A stretch of 64,000 bases of DNA from Lentisphaerae bacterium GWF2_49_21 (GCA_001804805.1 MHBH01000053.1:48376-112375); one strand, 5' to 3'; counted from the stretch's first letter, positions 36,594-45,162 are shown. Made by a program: numbers and translations. The notes: generated by a model from the letters alone, not told the origin.

Positions 36594-37601
36594 TTATGAA
36601 GAAGGTCTTCCGATGCTTCCTCTTGGCATCCACTCGACGTCTGCCTTCAGATGCATTGGCGGAGCGTCATTCCCATCTATTCTCTCGTAGAGCAGGCGCA
36701 TCGCTATCCGTCCCATCTCCTCCATCGGCTGTGCAACCGTGCTGATTGAAGGAGAGACGCCATAGCTGTCAGGCATATCGTCGAAGCCGGTTATGCTTAT
36801 GTCATCCGGTATTTTGAAGCCGAAAACAGGAGCGAGCCTTATGAAAGCAGAAGCATACAGGTCTGAAGAACAGATGATTGCAGTTGGCCGGTTTTTCATT
36901 TTCTTAATGGCCGTAAGCGTCTCACTGGCCTTCTGCTCCACATCCTCCAAAGTCCTTTCCTTCCTGAAAGGAATTGATACCCATGACGGATCAGGAGCCG
37001 GCAGGTTGAGCTCGGATATGATCTGGTGATACGCCCCATACCGTTCGGCATCATGGATGATGAATTCCCGGATCCCGAAGAAGGCGAATTTCCTGTGCCC
37101 CAGGGAATAGAGATGTCTCACCGCCTTGCGTATGCCGTTGTTGTTGTCAGGCATGACAGTGTCATATCTGCCCGTCTGTTCGTCCGTATTCAGAAATATA
37201 ATTGGGATATCGTTGGCAATTTTTGGAAGACCGAGATCTAAAAATGCATCAGTCGCGATTATTCCGTCGATGGATGAAATAAGATGTTCAGGCAGTTCGT
37301 TGTTTTTCACTATATGGGGAGTGACGATGCAGGAAGATTCATGAGCAATATCCTGTACGCCCATCAGGAGTCTTGAAAAATATGTCTCCTCCTTGTCACG
37401 CATAACGCTCAGAAGCGCGATGATCCTGCTTTTTTTCCTCTTTGATGTATCCCTGATCTCGTATCCCAGGAGAGACGCCTCTCTGATGATGCTCTTCTTG
37501 ATCTCCTGCGAGATCCTCCCCCCTTTATATCCTGTGAGCGCTATGGAAACCGCAGCCTGCGACACTCCCAGCTTATCAGCTATTGTCTTTTGGGTTACCA
37601 T
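36594..37601 (-). CDS. LacI-family transcriptional regulator
   Basis: GAGAGG seven bases upstream selects the ATG at 37601 (MVTQKTIADKLGVSQAAVSI) over the in-frame ATG at 37616. Helix-turn-helix residues 3-22 are followed by a sensor domain from about 60 (SRIIALLSVMRDKEETYFSR) with GIIATDAFLD and ISITGFDDMPDSYGV, typical of the family. A strong promoter lies at 37640-37667. It is first in the reverse-strand operon with a pseudopilin and the 1182-residue hydrolase, which it probably controls in response to a sugar. Confidence 0.9.
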   Translation of the reverse strand: MVTQKTIADKLGVSQAAVSIALTGYKGGRISQEIKKSIIREASLLGYEIRDTSKRKKSRIIALLSVMRDKEETYFSRLLMGVQDIAHESSCIVTPHIVKNNELPEHLISSIDGIIATDAFLDLGLPKIANDIPIIFLNTDEQTGRYDTVMPDNNNGIRKAVRHLYSLGHRKFAFFGIREFIIHDAERYGAYHQIISELNLPAPDPSWVSIPFRKERTLEDVEQKASETLTAIKKMKNRPTAIICSSDLYASAFIRLAPVFGFKIPDDISITGFDDMPDSYGVSPSISTVAQPMEEMGRIAMRLLYERIDGNDAPPMHLKADVEWMPRGSIGRPSS

Positions 37602-37639
37602 ATTGAAACCTCTCAATTATTATCTCTCTTTTGTACCTA

Positions 37640-37667
37640 ATTATACCATGATATAACCATATGTCAA
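37640..37667 (-). promoter_or_regulatory. Consensus sigma-70-like promoter for the LacI operon
   Basis: Reading the reverse strand: TTGACA (37667-37662), a 16-base spacer and TATAAT (37645-37640), both hexamers perfect. It lies 39 bases before the LacI start codon. It is the best promoter in the window and should drive the LacI-pseudopilin-hydrolase operon. Confidence 0.65.
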
Positions 37668-37708
37668 GCTAATATTATCATTATATTAGCATTTATTAGC
37701 ATGGCTTT

Positions 37709-37809
37709 GGGTTAGAATGGGATTGTGGCGGAGGAACTGGAATTTTTCCCTTAAAGTCTCGATAGAAAACGTCCACTTCAGGGACATGCTCGCGAAGATG
37801 GGGAAATGA
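37709..37809 (+). pseudogene. Remnant of a sulfatase 3' end
   Basis: In the forward frame ending with TGA at 37807-37809 one reads LKVSIENVHFRDMLAKMGK, which aligns without gaps to the last residues of the sulfatase at 30676 (LKGPIESIYFRDMLTKMGE). Upstream, the DNA GAGGAACTGG...TTCCCTTAAA also aligns to the same gene's GAAGGAAACCGG...CCTCCTAAAA, but there is no start or sulfatase core. It is a decayed or deleted paralogue left between two reverse-strand genes. Confidence 0.7.
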
Positions 37810-37841
37810 ACCGGATGGAACGTCACGGTTTAATCCATTGG

Positions 37842-38171
37842 CTAGCTTTTTTCTTTTAATTTCTTTTCCAAGTATTCAATAAGAAAGTCCATATGATAAT
37901 AAATTAGCCCTCTATTTCCTGTACGCATGAAATAAGCTCCGCAAGCCCACATCAGAAATCCTCCAATCAGCAACTGAATTGGACTTGTGTCTTTAAAATC
38001 ACTCAAAACAAATTTAAGACTCCAAATGAAACAAAGTATTTGTCCGGATATTGATGATAATATTCCCAATATAATCAACATTTTATCAAACCAGACGATT
38101 GGTTTTCGGTAACCTTCCAAGCCGAGCTTCTTCTCAGTGATATAGATATGGTTTTCAAACCATTTCTTCAT
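37842..38171 (-). CDS. Small two-helix membrane protein, hypothetical
   Basis: 109 residues with two hydrophobic segments (IILGILSSISGQILCFIWSL and QLLIGGFLMWACGAYFM). The N-terminus is charged (MKKWFENHIYITEKKLG) and the tail is Lys-rich. No family recognised. It is A/T-rich and isolated between a sulfatase remnant and repeats, so it may be part of a recently inserted or eroding stretch. Start at 38171 is uncertain; no clear Shine-Dalgarno was seen. Confidence 0.5.
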   Translation of the reverse strand: MKKWFENHIYITEKKLGLEGYRKPIVWFDKMLIILGILSSISGQILCFIWSLKFVLSDFKDTSPIQLLIGGFLMWACGAYFMRTGNRGLIYYHMDFLIEYLEKKLKEKS

Positions 38172-38634
38172 GTTTAGACCTTTACAAAAGATATCGCTAT
38201 GTGAAATAGAACGGGAATAAACAACACCACGCCAATCAGGAACATATACATAATTGTGGTGTCATTGTTAAAAGCCACCCCATTGATTTACACTCAAACT
38301 TGACCGAGAGGTAAATCACCTCTGGTAAGATCAACGTACCGTCCGTGCTGTAAAATGCAAGGGGGGAGTTTCATGTCGCCGTCCTGCGGAGGCTTTTATA
38401 GATCTTTGCTTTTCTTTCCCAAGGCTGACGCCTTGGGCTACAATATTTCGCCCTCTGCGAGGACTTCATAATATGCAACACAGGAGAGACGCCTATGCCA
38501 CAAGAATTCTTGCTCTATTCATTCGAGGTTGGATGTTCGACCTGTCAGCCATAGCTTCTCAGCGACGGTGGATGTAGGATGTTCATCTCTGGCGTCTACC
38601 CTCTGTCATCTGCCTGCTGTCCTCTGTCGTCTTC
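38172..38634. other. Intergenic region with palindromes, no gene
   Basis: Contains an A/T-rich segment, then AAGGCTGACGCCTTGGGCTA (palindrome near 38421-38440). A block near 38545-38635 holds GTCAGCCATAGCTTCTCAGC followed by GACGGTGGA, and CTGTC-type microrepeats (CCTCTGTCATCTGCCTGCTG). The 'GCCATAGCT...GCGACGG' word is the same type as the DNA inserted inside three pseudopilin genes and in the leader at 51115. No promoter or coding frame could be supported. Confidence 0.6.
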
Positions 38635-40128
38635 TCATCTTGCAATCAGCGGTCCGTAGTCGGCCATGGAAACGGTATGGTAGGCATTGCAGATCGTGTC
38701 GTCATCTGTCTCAAATGCGAACTCCCACATCCGTTTGAACAGCTTCTTCTTAAGGTTCCGGTATTTCTTATCCTCAGAAAGATTCTTCAGCTCATAAGGA
38801 TCTTTTTCAAGGTCGTAAAGTTCATCGATTGACACCGGATTATAGACGAACTTATATCTCTCGGTCCTGACAATCCTCTGCGAGAAATAGATCTCGACTC
38901 CGTTGTCCTGCATGTATAGTGCGTCGCGCCATTTGAAGTTTTTCTTGTCATCGATAAAAGGTCTCAGCGAGAGTCCGGCGCATTTCTTGAGCTTTGGGGA
39001 TCCGCTCAGTTCAAGGACAGTTGGTGCGAGATCAATCAGGGAAATGAGTTTGTCGGAGGATCTTCCCGGATTCTTCACATGCTTCACGGATGATATCACC
39101 AGCGGAACCTTGTATCCTTCATCATAAGGGGCGATACCCTTGCAATAAAGCCCATGCGAACCCAGGAATTCACCATGGTCGGATGTAAAAATCACTATGG
39201 TGTTTTCCGAAAGCCCATTTCTCTCCAGCCTGTCCAGGACAAGCCCGAGATAATCATCGAGCATCGTGACATATCCGTAGTAGTGGGCGATTGATTCCTT
39301 GACCTCCTGTTCCGAAAGCTGGCTCCATCGTTTCTGCATCCTCTTGTAATAATAAGGTTTGTTCTTCATGCTGTCGCGGTAGTTCGGAGGAAGCTTGACG
39401 TCCCTCGGATCATACATCTTCGCATATTTTTCCGGAACTATGAAAGGATCATGCGGTCCTGTAGGCCCGACATAGAGGCACCAGGGAGATTTTTCCTTTT
39501 TCACTTTGTCGAGAGTGCAAAGGGCGTCCTTTATGAACCTGTAGTCGTGGTGGCCTTCATATCCGTCCACGATTTTTTCTCCGGTGGAATTTCTATCGTA
39601 AGTGCCATAGAGCTTCATCGTGCCCCACCCGGGTTTCAGGACTTCTCCACGTCCGCGTTTTTTCTTGTCGGTCATATCAGCAGTCTTCCAGTCCTTCATG
39701 AAAAAACCGGTCTGGCCGGTTGATGGGCAGCTGATCTGGAACTCCTTCCATCCTCTGTCGGCGGGATCTTCTGCGGCGCTGACATGCCATTTGCCGGTGT
39801 AATAGAGCTTGTACTTGTTCTCCTTGAGCTTTTCGGAGAATGTCTCGACTCCTTTCTTCAGCGACTTGCACAGGGCGGATCCGTTGAGGACATTGTTGAA
39901 TATCCCGTTCTGGCTTGGATAGAGTCCTGTCATAAGCGAAGCCCTGGACGGACAGCAATGCGCCATGGTCGGATAGACATTGTTGAAGCTGACGCCGGAG
40001 TTCACGAGCCTGTCCAGGTTCGGCGTCCTGCATTTTTCATCTGTGATCGCCGTATCCCATCGGAGCTGGTCCGGCATGAAGAAAAGTATGTTCGGCTTGT
40101 TTTTGCCTGAAGATTTATTGTTTTCCAT
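38635..40128 (-). CDS. Sulfatase (Cys-type)
   Basis: AAGGA and CGGGAAA upstream favour the ATG at 40128 (MENNKSSGKNKPNILFFMPD) over 40194. FFMPDQLRWDT supplies metal ligands; H-C-C-P-S-R carries the formylglycine Cys58 (C-x-P-S-R). YTGKWHVS and FTSDHGEFLG follow. At 497 residues it resembles S1 enzymes acting on glycosaminoglycan or fucan-type sulfate. There is no signal peptide, so the location is probably cytoplasmic. It is divergent from the isomerase-like gene at 40230, sharing a 100-base region. Confidence 0.88.
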   Translation of the reverse strand: MENNKSSGKNKPNILFFMPDQLRWDTAITDEKCRTPNLDRLVNSGVSFNNVYPTMAHCCPSRASLMTGLYPSQNGIFNNVLNGSALCKSLKKGVETFSEKLKENKYKLYYTGKWHVSAAEDPADRGWKEFQISCPSTGQTGFFMKDWKTADMTDKKKRGRGEVLKPGWGTMKLYGTYDRNSTGEKIVDGYEGHHDYRFIKDALCTLDKVKKEKSPWCLYVGPTGPHDPFIVPEKYAKMYDPRDVKLPPNYRDSMKNKPYYYKRMQKRWSQLSEQEVKESIAHYYGYVTMLDDYLGLVLDRLERNGLSENTIVIFTSDHGEFLGSHGLYCKGIAPYDEGYKVPLVISSVKHVKNPGRSSDKLISLIDLAPTVLELSGSPKLKKCAGLSLRPFIDDKKNFKWRDALYMQDNGVEIYFSQRIVRTERYKFVYNPVSIDELYDLEKDPYELKNLSEDKKYRNLKKKLFKRMWEFAFETDDDTICNAYHTVSMADYGPLIAR

Positions 40129-40229
40129 TTTCCCGAATCCTTTCTGATTCCTATTGAAATTAGTTTTAACATCTTTAAATTCAATATCCATCAATAAAAT
40201 AGTTTATAAGCTTTTCTACCGGGGAGAAC

Positions 40230-41033
40230 ATGAATAAACTTAAGCTTGGAATTTCACTGCATACGGTCACGAGCGACATCAGCGAAAAAGGGCTCGCGAT
40301 GTTCAAGGGATCCGATGTTAAGACCTTCGAGATAATGCAGTCACTTTTCGACAATGACAAAGGAAGTAAACAGAAAAAACGCCTCAGGAATTTCCTGAAG
40401 AAGTCGCGGATAAAGGCGGAGACGATTCATTCGAGGTTCGGAGGCTGGTACGATCTTTCCAGCACTGATCCGGAAGTCCGCAAGAGGGCTGTGCAGAGCA
40501 CCTGCGACGCCGTTGAAATGGCGGTCTTCTTCGATGCACCGATGATCGTCATCCATGCTAGCGCCGAACCAATAGGAAATTCCGAACGCAAGACCCGCAA
40601 GATTCTGGCCATCGAAAGCCTCCGTCAAGTCCATGCGAAAAGCTGCGAACTTCGCAAAAAACTTGCAGTTGAACTGCTTCCTAGGACCTGTCTCGGCAAT
40701 ACAGTCGACGAACTCCTGGAAATCATTGCGCCATTCAATGACGGATCGGTTGGAGCATGTCTTGATGTAAACCATCTGATGTCAGACTACAGGAGCATTC
40801 CAAAAGTGGTTAAAAAAATCGGTAAAAAACTGATCACGCTGCATCTTTCCGACTATGACGGAATAGATGAGCAGCACTGGCTTCCGGGGAACGGCGTGAT
40901 CGAATGGAAAAAATTCATGAAGGCGCTTGATGAGATTGATTATAAAGGTCCTTTCAACTATGAATGTTCTTTCCGGCCGAATGAACGCCTCCGGATGATA
41001 AGTAAAAATTATTCATGGCTGATTAACAAGTAG
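40230..41033 (+). CDS. Xylose-isomerase-like TIM-barrel sugar isomerase/epimerase
   Basis: LGISLHTVTSDISEKGLAMF opens an AP-endonuclease-2-type TIM barrel. MIVIHASAEP, LAVELLPRT, GACLDVNHLM and LITLHLSDYDG carry the expected metal-binding Glu, Asp and His residues, and FNYECSFRP a last Glu. Members isomerise or epimerise free sugars or act on keto-inositols; cytoplasmic. GGGGAG precedes the ATG. It probably processes sugar freed by the divergent sulfatase's substrate. Confidence 0.8.
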   Translation: MNKLKLGISLHTVTSDISEKGLAMFKGSDVKTFEIMQSLFDNDKGSKQKKRLRNFLKKSRIKAETIHSRFGGWYDLSSTDPEVRKRAVQSTCDAVEMAVFFDAPMIVIHASAEPIGNSERKTRKILAIESLRQVHAKSCELRKKLAVELLPRTCLGNTVDELLEIIAPFNDGSVGACLDVNHLMSDYRSIPKVVKKIGKKLITLHLSDYDGIDEQHWLPGNGVIEWKKFMKALDEIDYKGPFNYECSFRPNERLRMISKNYSWLINK

Positions 41034-41131
41034 CACAGGCATTCCTGCCTGTGTCTTTACGGAGCGCCGGCATCTTGCCGGCAATTAGATAAACTCGTCA
41101 AGCAGCCACAGACAAGAATGTCTGTGCTACT
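41031..41131. repeat. Inverted repeat bounded by TAGCACAGGCATTCCTGCCT
   Basis: TAGCACAGGCATTCCTGCCT...CACAGACAAGAATGTCTGTG followed by CTACTA can fold back on itself. An inner hairpin GCCGGCATCTTGCCGGC lies at about 41066-41082. It overlaps the last codon of the isomerase gene and the stop of the reverse pseudopilin. Its inner hairpin matches 43292-43315. Confidence 0.6.
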
Positions 41132-41972
41132 ACCTCAGCCTTGAATCAGAAATGCCCACCGCCTCCACATGTCCGTCGGCGAAACAGGTGTTCGCTTTGC
41201 GCCCCAGATGGGTTTTCCCTGCAAATTCCGGACGGAAAGGCCAAGGTGTATACTGCTCGATACCGCTTCCCGGTCTATATTTAAAGTCGAAGAAAGGATT
41301 GTAATACATTGCCACTCCGCTTGCGAAGAACGGAAGGGGCTCATTGTAGTATTTGCCGGATGCATCAGCGAACCAGGCGGCATCGGGAGTCACCAGCTTC
41401 CCGCCAAGCCGTGGAACTGGAAAATGCTTTTCGTCGGTCGTGTCAGTTCCCTCTCCGCCTCCTCCCAACAGCTGTTCCAGCGAATAGCTGAAGTTGCGGT
41501 TGCTGGGCTCGTTGACCCTTTCGGAACTGAATATGCTCGCTTCGGGACAATGCAGGAGGCTGTCCAGCCTCTTCCATGAATCCGACTTGTAGTAAGGACA
41601 GTTGTAATACCATTTGACGTTGGAAATGTCCCAGTGCCAGTAGTCGCGCTGGGGAAGAGGTGCGTTTGGATCCCCTCCGTTGACTGGCATTACTCCATCA
41701 TTGTCTGAAGCATGGATCACTCCCCAGGTGCCGATCTGTTTCAGGTTCGACATGCAGTGCACCGATCTTGAAATCTTCTTTGCGTTCCTGAGCGCAGGAA
41801 GCATCAGGGCAATCAAAATTGCGATGATCGCAATCACCACGAGTAGCTCAATTATGGTAAATCGAGCTACTCTCGCCTTCGTCCCGAGCACGCCGCCTTT
41901 GGCGGGTCTCGGGACTACGGCGGGCACGGCCACAAGTAGTCCGATGATTGTAAATCTTCTGCATTTTTTCAT
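41130..41972 (-). CDS. Pseudopilin with duplicated prepilin motif (repeat insertion)
   Basis: The first motif, [14 protein letters not shown] (F at 41954), lacks the conserved Glu5 (Gly instead). Exactly 31 codons later comes the complete [16 protein letters not shown] (F at 41861) with Arg at -1. The DNA between, GCCGTGCCCGCCGTAGTCCC...GACGAAGGCGAGAGTAGCTC, holds a perfect CCCGAG/CTCGGG hairpin. LLHCPEAS and [14 protein letters not shown] follow the family pattern. AGGAAG precedes the ATG. It lies 37 bases after the LamG-like gene in one reverse-strand operon. Confidence 0.86.
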   Translation of the reverse strand: MKKCRRFTIIGLLVAVPAVVPRPAKGGVLGTKARVARFTIIELLVVIAIIAILIALMLPALRNAKKISRSVHCMSNLKQIGTWGVIHASDNDGVMPVNGGDPNAPLPQRDYWHWDISNVKWYYNCPYYKSDSWKRLDSLLHCPEASIFSSERVNEPSNRNFSYSLEQLLGGGGEGTDTTDEKHFPVPRLGGKLVTPDAAWFADASGKYYNEPLPFFASGVAMYYNPFFDFKYRPGSGIEQYTPWPFRPEFAGKTHLGRKANTCFADGHVEAVGISDSRLR

Positions 41973-42009
41973 GTGTTCTTCCTATATAAAAATATCCGTC
42001 CTGATATTT

Positions 42010-42936
42010 TTATTCATGGAACTGCACGGCCTTGCCATGCTTTCCAGCGATGGTCTTATATGGCCCGATGAACAAACCCTTGTCGGTCACCTGGGTGTTC
42101 TTCCCGAGATCCGCCTGCCTGGCTTTTTTCATGGCTGAAATCAGTGAAGAATCAAAAAGGAAAAGAGTGGAATCATCCTTGGCCAGTCCGGCCTTCATAT
42201 CGGCTTCAAGTTCCACATCCGTCTTGAATTTGCCCGATATCCTCAGGGCCTCCACGGAACCCTTGGCATTCCTGAAACTGCCGATCGATATCAGATGCTC
42301 CTTCATGGTCTTCGGAAACTTGACGGTTTCCTCCTTGTCGAAGGACTGTTCCTTCTTTTTCCCATTGATATACATGTATGCGTCGTATCCGGTTTCGGTT
42401 TTCTTCCATGCGATCGCGATGAAATACCATTCCTTCTCCTTCCATTCGACCTCGTCAAGTCCCATCGTGACACCCTTCACAACGGTCTTGCCTCTTTCCA
42501 GCCTGAAAAGATTGCAGTGGTATTTGATTGAATTTGAAAGCGCTCTTCCCTGCTGTGTCTTCAGGTTCATCTCGGCTTCATTTCCGGAGTAATCATCCTT
42601 GCCGCCCCCATCCTTCTTGTCCTTTTCCTCCGCCCTGATAAGCCTTTCCTTTTCAATGAGCGAAAAAAATGTCATGGGAGTTATAATCGACTCGTCCTGG
42701 AGCATCATGTCCTTGGCAGAATAATCGAGTGCTAACCAGGCTTCGACAGTCCCTTCGTCCATTTTGATCCGCCCTTCTGCCGGAAAGACTGCCTGTCCAT
42801 ACTCTTTGGCCTGCTCCTTCTTCCCATCGTTCTTTTTTTCCTTATCTGCCGCAGAAGTTGAGAGACAGATGAAGGCGACCGTAAGAATTCCAAGCGTCAA
42901 GGAAGCACCGCATATGATCCTGATAAAATTTTTCAT
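42010..42936 (-). CDS. Secreted LamG/concanavalin-like protein
   Basis: The ATG at 42936 (MKNFIRIICGASLTLGILTV) follows GGGTGGTC and begins a signal peptide ending near STSAA; the upstream ATG at 42966 is not preferred. A Lys-rich spacer leads to a jelly roll with GTVEAWLALDY, EWYFIAIAWKK, YDAYMYINGKKK and GSVEALRISG, the hallmarks of LamG-like binding domains. There is no catalytic motif, so a glycan-binding surface or periplasmic protein is likely. It is followed by the pseudopilin 41130-41972. Tandem operator-like sites lie at 42990-43020. Confidence 0.72.
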   Translation of the reverse strand: MKNFIRIICGASLTLGILTVAFICLSTSAADKEKKNDGKKEQAKEYGQAVFPAEGRIKMDEGTVEAWLALDYSAKDMMLQDESIITPMTFFSLIEKERLIRAEEKDKKDGGGKDDYSGNEAEMNLKTQQGRALSNSIKYHCNLFRLERGKTVVKGVTMGLDEVEWKEKEWYFIAIAWKKTETGYDAYMYINGKKKEQSFDKEETVKFPKTMKEHLISIGSFRNAKGSVEALRISGKFKTDVELEADMKAGLAKDDSTLFLFDSSLISAMKKARQADLGKNTQVTDKGLFIGPYKTIAGKHGKAVQFHE

Positions 42937-43316
42937 AAGACCACCCATTGTTTTATGACAAACCACCTTATCGTATGGTCATTAATTTAAAGCGGTTTAA
43001 TTATATTTCAAGCGGTTTAAATATTATTTTTCTGTTATCTTTAGAAGACGCTGAATATTAAGATGTTAGAAGGTAACAACTTCATTGATTTCCAAGTTTC
43101 AGGCACAAATGTTCAAAAGTCTGTAAATTTCTTTGTTTGAATACTGGACCTTGTCTGGAATTTGGAGGCATGAAACTTGGGGTTTATCTACTATCATCTC
43201 AAGCAAATTCTGTTCTGGGTATATCGAAATACGACAGTGCTGCATCAAAAGAAACTACAGGCGAAACGCCTGTACAACATTGTTAATCAATTGCCGGCAA
43301 GATGCCGACGCTCCGT
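42937..43316. other. Intergenic region with operator-like sites and a repeat
   Basis: Holds the tandem AAGCGGTTTAA sites just before the LamG gene. An A/T-rich stretch of no clear meaning follows. TACAGGCGAAACGCCTGTA (about 43256-43274) is a perfect hairpin, and TTGCCGGCAAGATGCCGACG is related to the element at 41031. No gene supported. Confidence 0.55.
42990..43020. promoter_or_regulatory. Tandem operator-like sites AAGCGGTTTAA x2
   Basis: AAGCGGTTTAA lies at 42990-43000 and 43010-43020, 20 bases apart. It is the exact reverse complement of the TTAAACCGCTT pair at 26292-26323. Both pairs lie 50-130 bases upstream of reverse-strand operons that encode a pseudopilin, suggesting one regulator for both. 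The sites are CG-centred near-palindromes, as for LacI-type proteins. Confidence 0.5.
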
Positions 43317-43619
43317 CTACTTGTTGAACACAAAGAGGGACATTGCCACTCCGAGGATACCGTAGATGACAAGGACTGCCGAAGTGCAGCCCAGTGCAAA
43401 GGACATGGTCAGGAAGCACTCTTTCCATGTCTTCGTCTTGGAAGCAATCCACGCTCCGACCATCAGAGGGATCAGGTTAACAAAAATGAAGACTGGCCAG
43501 TCTGAGAAGAAGATCGGAAGTTCTTCCTTGAAAGAAAGGATCAACAGGACAATTATCGCCTGCGCACAGCAGGCGAAAATAATCGGCGACATCTTGTATA
43601 CGAAAGTTCTGATCATCAA
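43317..43619 (-). CDS. Small three-helix membrane protein, hypothetical
   Basis: 100 residues with three hydrophobic stretches (IIFACCAQAIIVLLIL, VFIFVNLIPLMVGAWIA and SFALGCTSAVLVIYGILGVA). No family recognised; it could be a subunit of a membrane complex or a regulator of one. The start may be 43619 or 43616; no clear Shine-Dalgarno. It lies downstream of the GH4 gene but behind a strong hairpin terminator, so it is probably expressed only by read-through or its own promoter. Confidence 0.55.
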   Translation of the reverse strand: MMIRTFVYKMSPIIFACCAQAIIVLLILSFKEELPIFFSDWPVFIFVNLIPLMVGAWIASKTKTWKECFLTMSFALGCTSAVLVIYGILGVAMSLFVFNK

Positions 43620-43630
43620 TAAATATAATT

Positions 43631-43656
43631 CCGCAGGGGGATTTTTCCCCCTGCGG
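43631..43656 (-). terminator. Strong hairpin terminator behind the GH4 gene
   Basis: CCGCAGGGGGA (43631-43641) and TCCCCCTGCGG (43646-43656) form a perfect 11-base stem with a TTTT loop. A/T-rich tracts flank both sides (TTATATTT on the reverse strand, TTTATTTTTT on the forward). It starts 12 bases after the GH4 stop. Confidence 0.75.
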
Positions 43657-43667
43657 GATTTATTTTT

Positions 43668-45008
43668 TCACTTGAATTTCGGGAGCATGCTGCCGTGGGC
43701 CTTGATCAGGTCGTCGCAGAGGGAGCGGATCTGGTCGAGGGTCAGCTCGGAACGCGTATGCGGATCCATCATCGCGGCATGGTAGATCTTCTCCTTCTTC
43801 AGCGTAGCGGCGGCTTCGATGGCGAGGAGATGTACATTGATGTGCGTCCTGTTGAGGGCCGCGAGCTGTTCCGGGATCTCTCCGACGTAGCAGCCGTTGA
43901 TGCCGTTCCTGTTTATCATGCATGGAACTTCGACGCATGCGTTCGCAGGAAGATTCGGGATCAGCCCGTTGTTGATGATGTTGCCTCCGATCTCCGTAGG
44001 AATGTTGGTAATCACAGCCTCCATGATGTGGGAGGCATACTCATGGGATCTCACGTGGGAGAGGTTTGCGTTGTTTATGATATCGTCCCTCTGCTTCTTC
44101 CAGCCTTTTATCTGGCCGATGCAGCGCCTCGGGTATTCATCAAGCGGTATGTTCAGCTCCTCTATCAGCTCGGGATGGGTGCTCTTTATGAAATAAGGAT
44201 GGTACTCGGCTGTGTGCTCGGAGGACTCGCTGTTGTAGTATCCGAAATTCCTCATCATCTCGAAGCGGACCATGTCATGATGCTTCTTTGCGCCCTTCTT
44301 CCTGGCGGCGTCGTTCATGGCGAAGGCCTTCTTCTTGATCTCCGGATAAAGGTCCTTGCCATTCTCGTCCTTGATCTCTAGAAGCCATGACATGTGGTTG
44401 ATTCCGGCGACCACCCATTTGGTCCTGCCTTCCTTGTATTCCATGCCAACATGCCTGAGCAGTCCTCTGGCGCAGCCCTGCACCGAATGACAGAGTCCGA
44501 CTGTCTTGATGTCGGTATGTCTCTGCATGTATCCGGAAAGCATCGACATCGGATTCGTGTAGTTGAGGAAAAGGGCTTCAGGACATACTTCCTCCATGTC
44601 GTCTGCAAAGGATTTCATCACGGGGATGGTCCTGAGGGCCCTGAAGATTCCGCCAATGCCGAGAGTATCACCGATTGTCTGGAGAAGGCCGTATTTCTTC
44701 GGAATCTCAAAGTCTATGACGGTTGACGGCTTGTATCCGCCGACCTGGATGGCGTTGACAACGAAGTCAGCATCCTTGAGCGCCTCCTTGCGGTTCTTCA
44801 CGCCGAGGTGGGCGGAGATTCTCGCCCTGCCGTTGTTCGCGTTTCTGTTCAGCATGTCCAGCATCAGCTTCGATTCCTTCAGCCTGTCCGCGTCGATGTC
44901 GTAGAGGGCGATGTGTGAATCGCTCAGCGCCGGGGTGAGCATGCTGTCACCAAGCACGTTTTTCGCGAACACCGTGCTTCCAGCGCCCATGAACGTAATC
45001 TTTGCCAT
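43668..45008 (-). CDS. GH4 family glycosidase, alpha-galactosidase/alpha-glucuronidase-like
   Basis: NAD- and Mn-dependent cytoplasmic glycosidase. ITFMGAGSTVFAKN is the Rossmann nucleotide-binding loop. LNYTNPMSMLSG and LCHSVQG supply the metal Cys/His site, followed by VAGINHMSW with a further His. At 446 residues it is the normal GH4 length; GH4 enzymes use a redox-elimination mechanism on galactosides, glucosides or glucuronides. AAGGAG precedes the ATG. It is divergent from the AraC gene at 45248 and ends at a strong terminator. The MelA-like motif set favours galactose or glucuronic acid substrates, but specificity is inferred. Confidence 0.88.
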   Translation of the reverse strand: MAKITFMGAGSTVFAKNVLGDSMLTPALSDSHIALYDIDADRLKESKLMLDMLNRNANNGRARISAHLGVKNRKEALKDADFVVNAIQVGGYKPSTVIDFEIPKKYGLLQTIGDTLGIGGIFRALRTIPVMKSFADDMEEVCPEALFLNYTNPMSMLSGYMQRHTDIKTVGLCHSVQGCARGLLRHVGMEYKEGRTKWVVAGINHMSWLLEIKDENGKDLYPEIKKKAFAMNDAARKKGAKKHHDMVRFEMMRNFGYYNSESSEHTAEYHPYFIKSTHPELIEELNIPLDEYPRRCIGQIKGWKKQRDDIINNANLSHVRSHEYASHIMEAVITNIPTEIGGNIINNGLIPNLPANACVEVPCMINRNGINGCYVGEIPEQLAALNRTHINVHLLAIEAAATLKKEKIYHAAMMDPHTRSELTLDQIRSLCDDLIKAHGSMLPKFK

Positions 45009-45129
45009 TTTATCTTCTCCTTTAATATATCTTGCTTCGCAATCTATATATGCAGCTTTGCTGCTTTTACAGATTTGACGAAGTCAAAGATGCAATTTGA
45101 GACATTGCTTGTTTTTGTGATATTCAGAA

Positions 45130-45162
45130 ATTATAGTATGAACAGGCTAACGCAATTGTCAA
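45130..45162 (-). promoter_or_regulatory. Promoter-like element for the GH4 gene
   Basis: On the reverse strand TTGACA (45162-45157) is followed after 18 bases by TACTAT (45138-45133), overlapping TATAAT (45135-45130, 21-base spacing). It lies about 125 bases upstream of the GH4 start, inside the region shared with the divergent AraC gene. Confidence 0.45.

Noticed and set aside
43133..43505. Short forward frames in the gap before the small membrane protein
   Set aside because: They cross hairpin repeats or lie antisense to the membrane protein and show no coding features.
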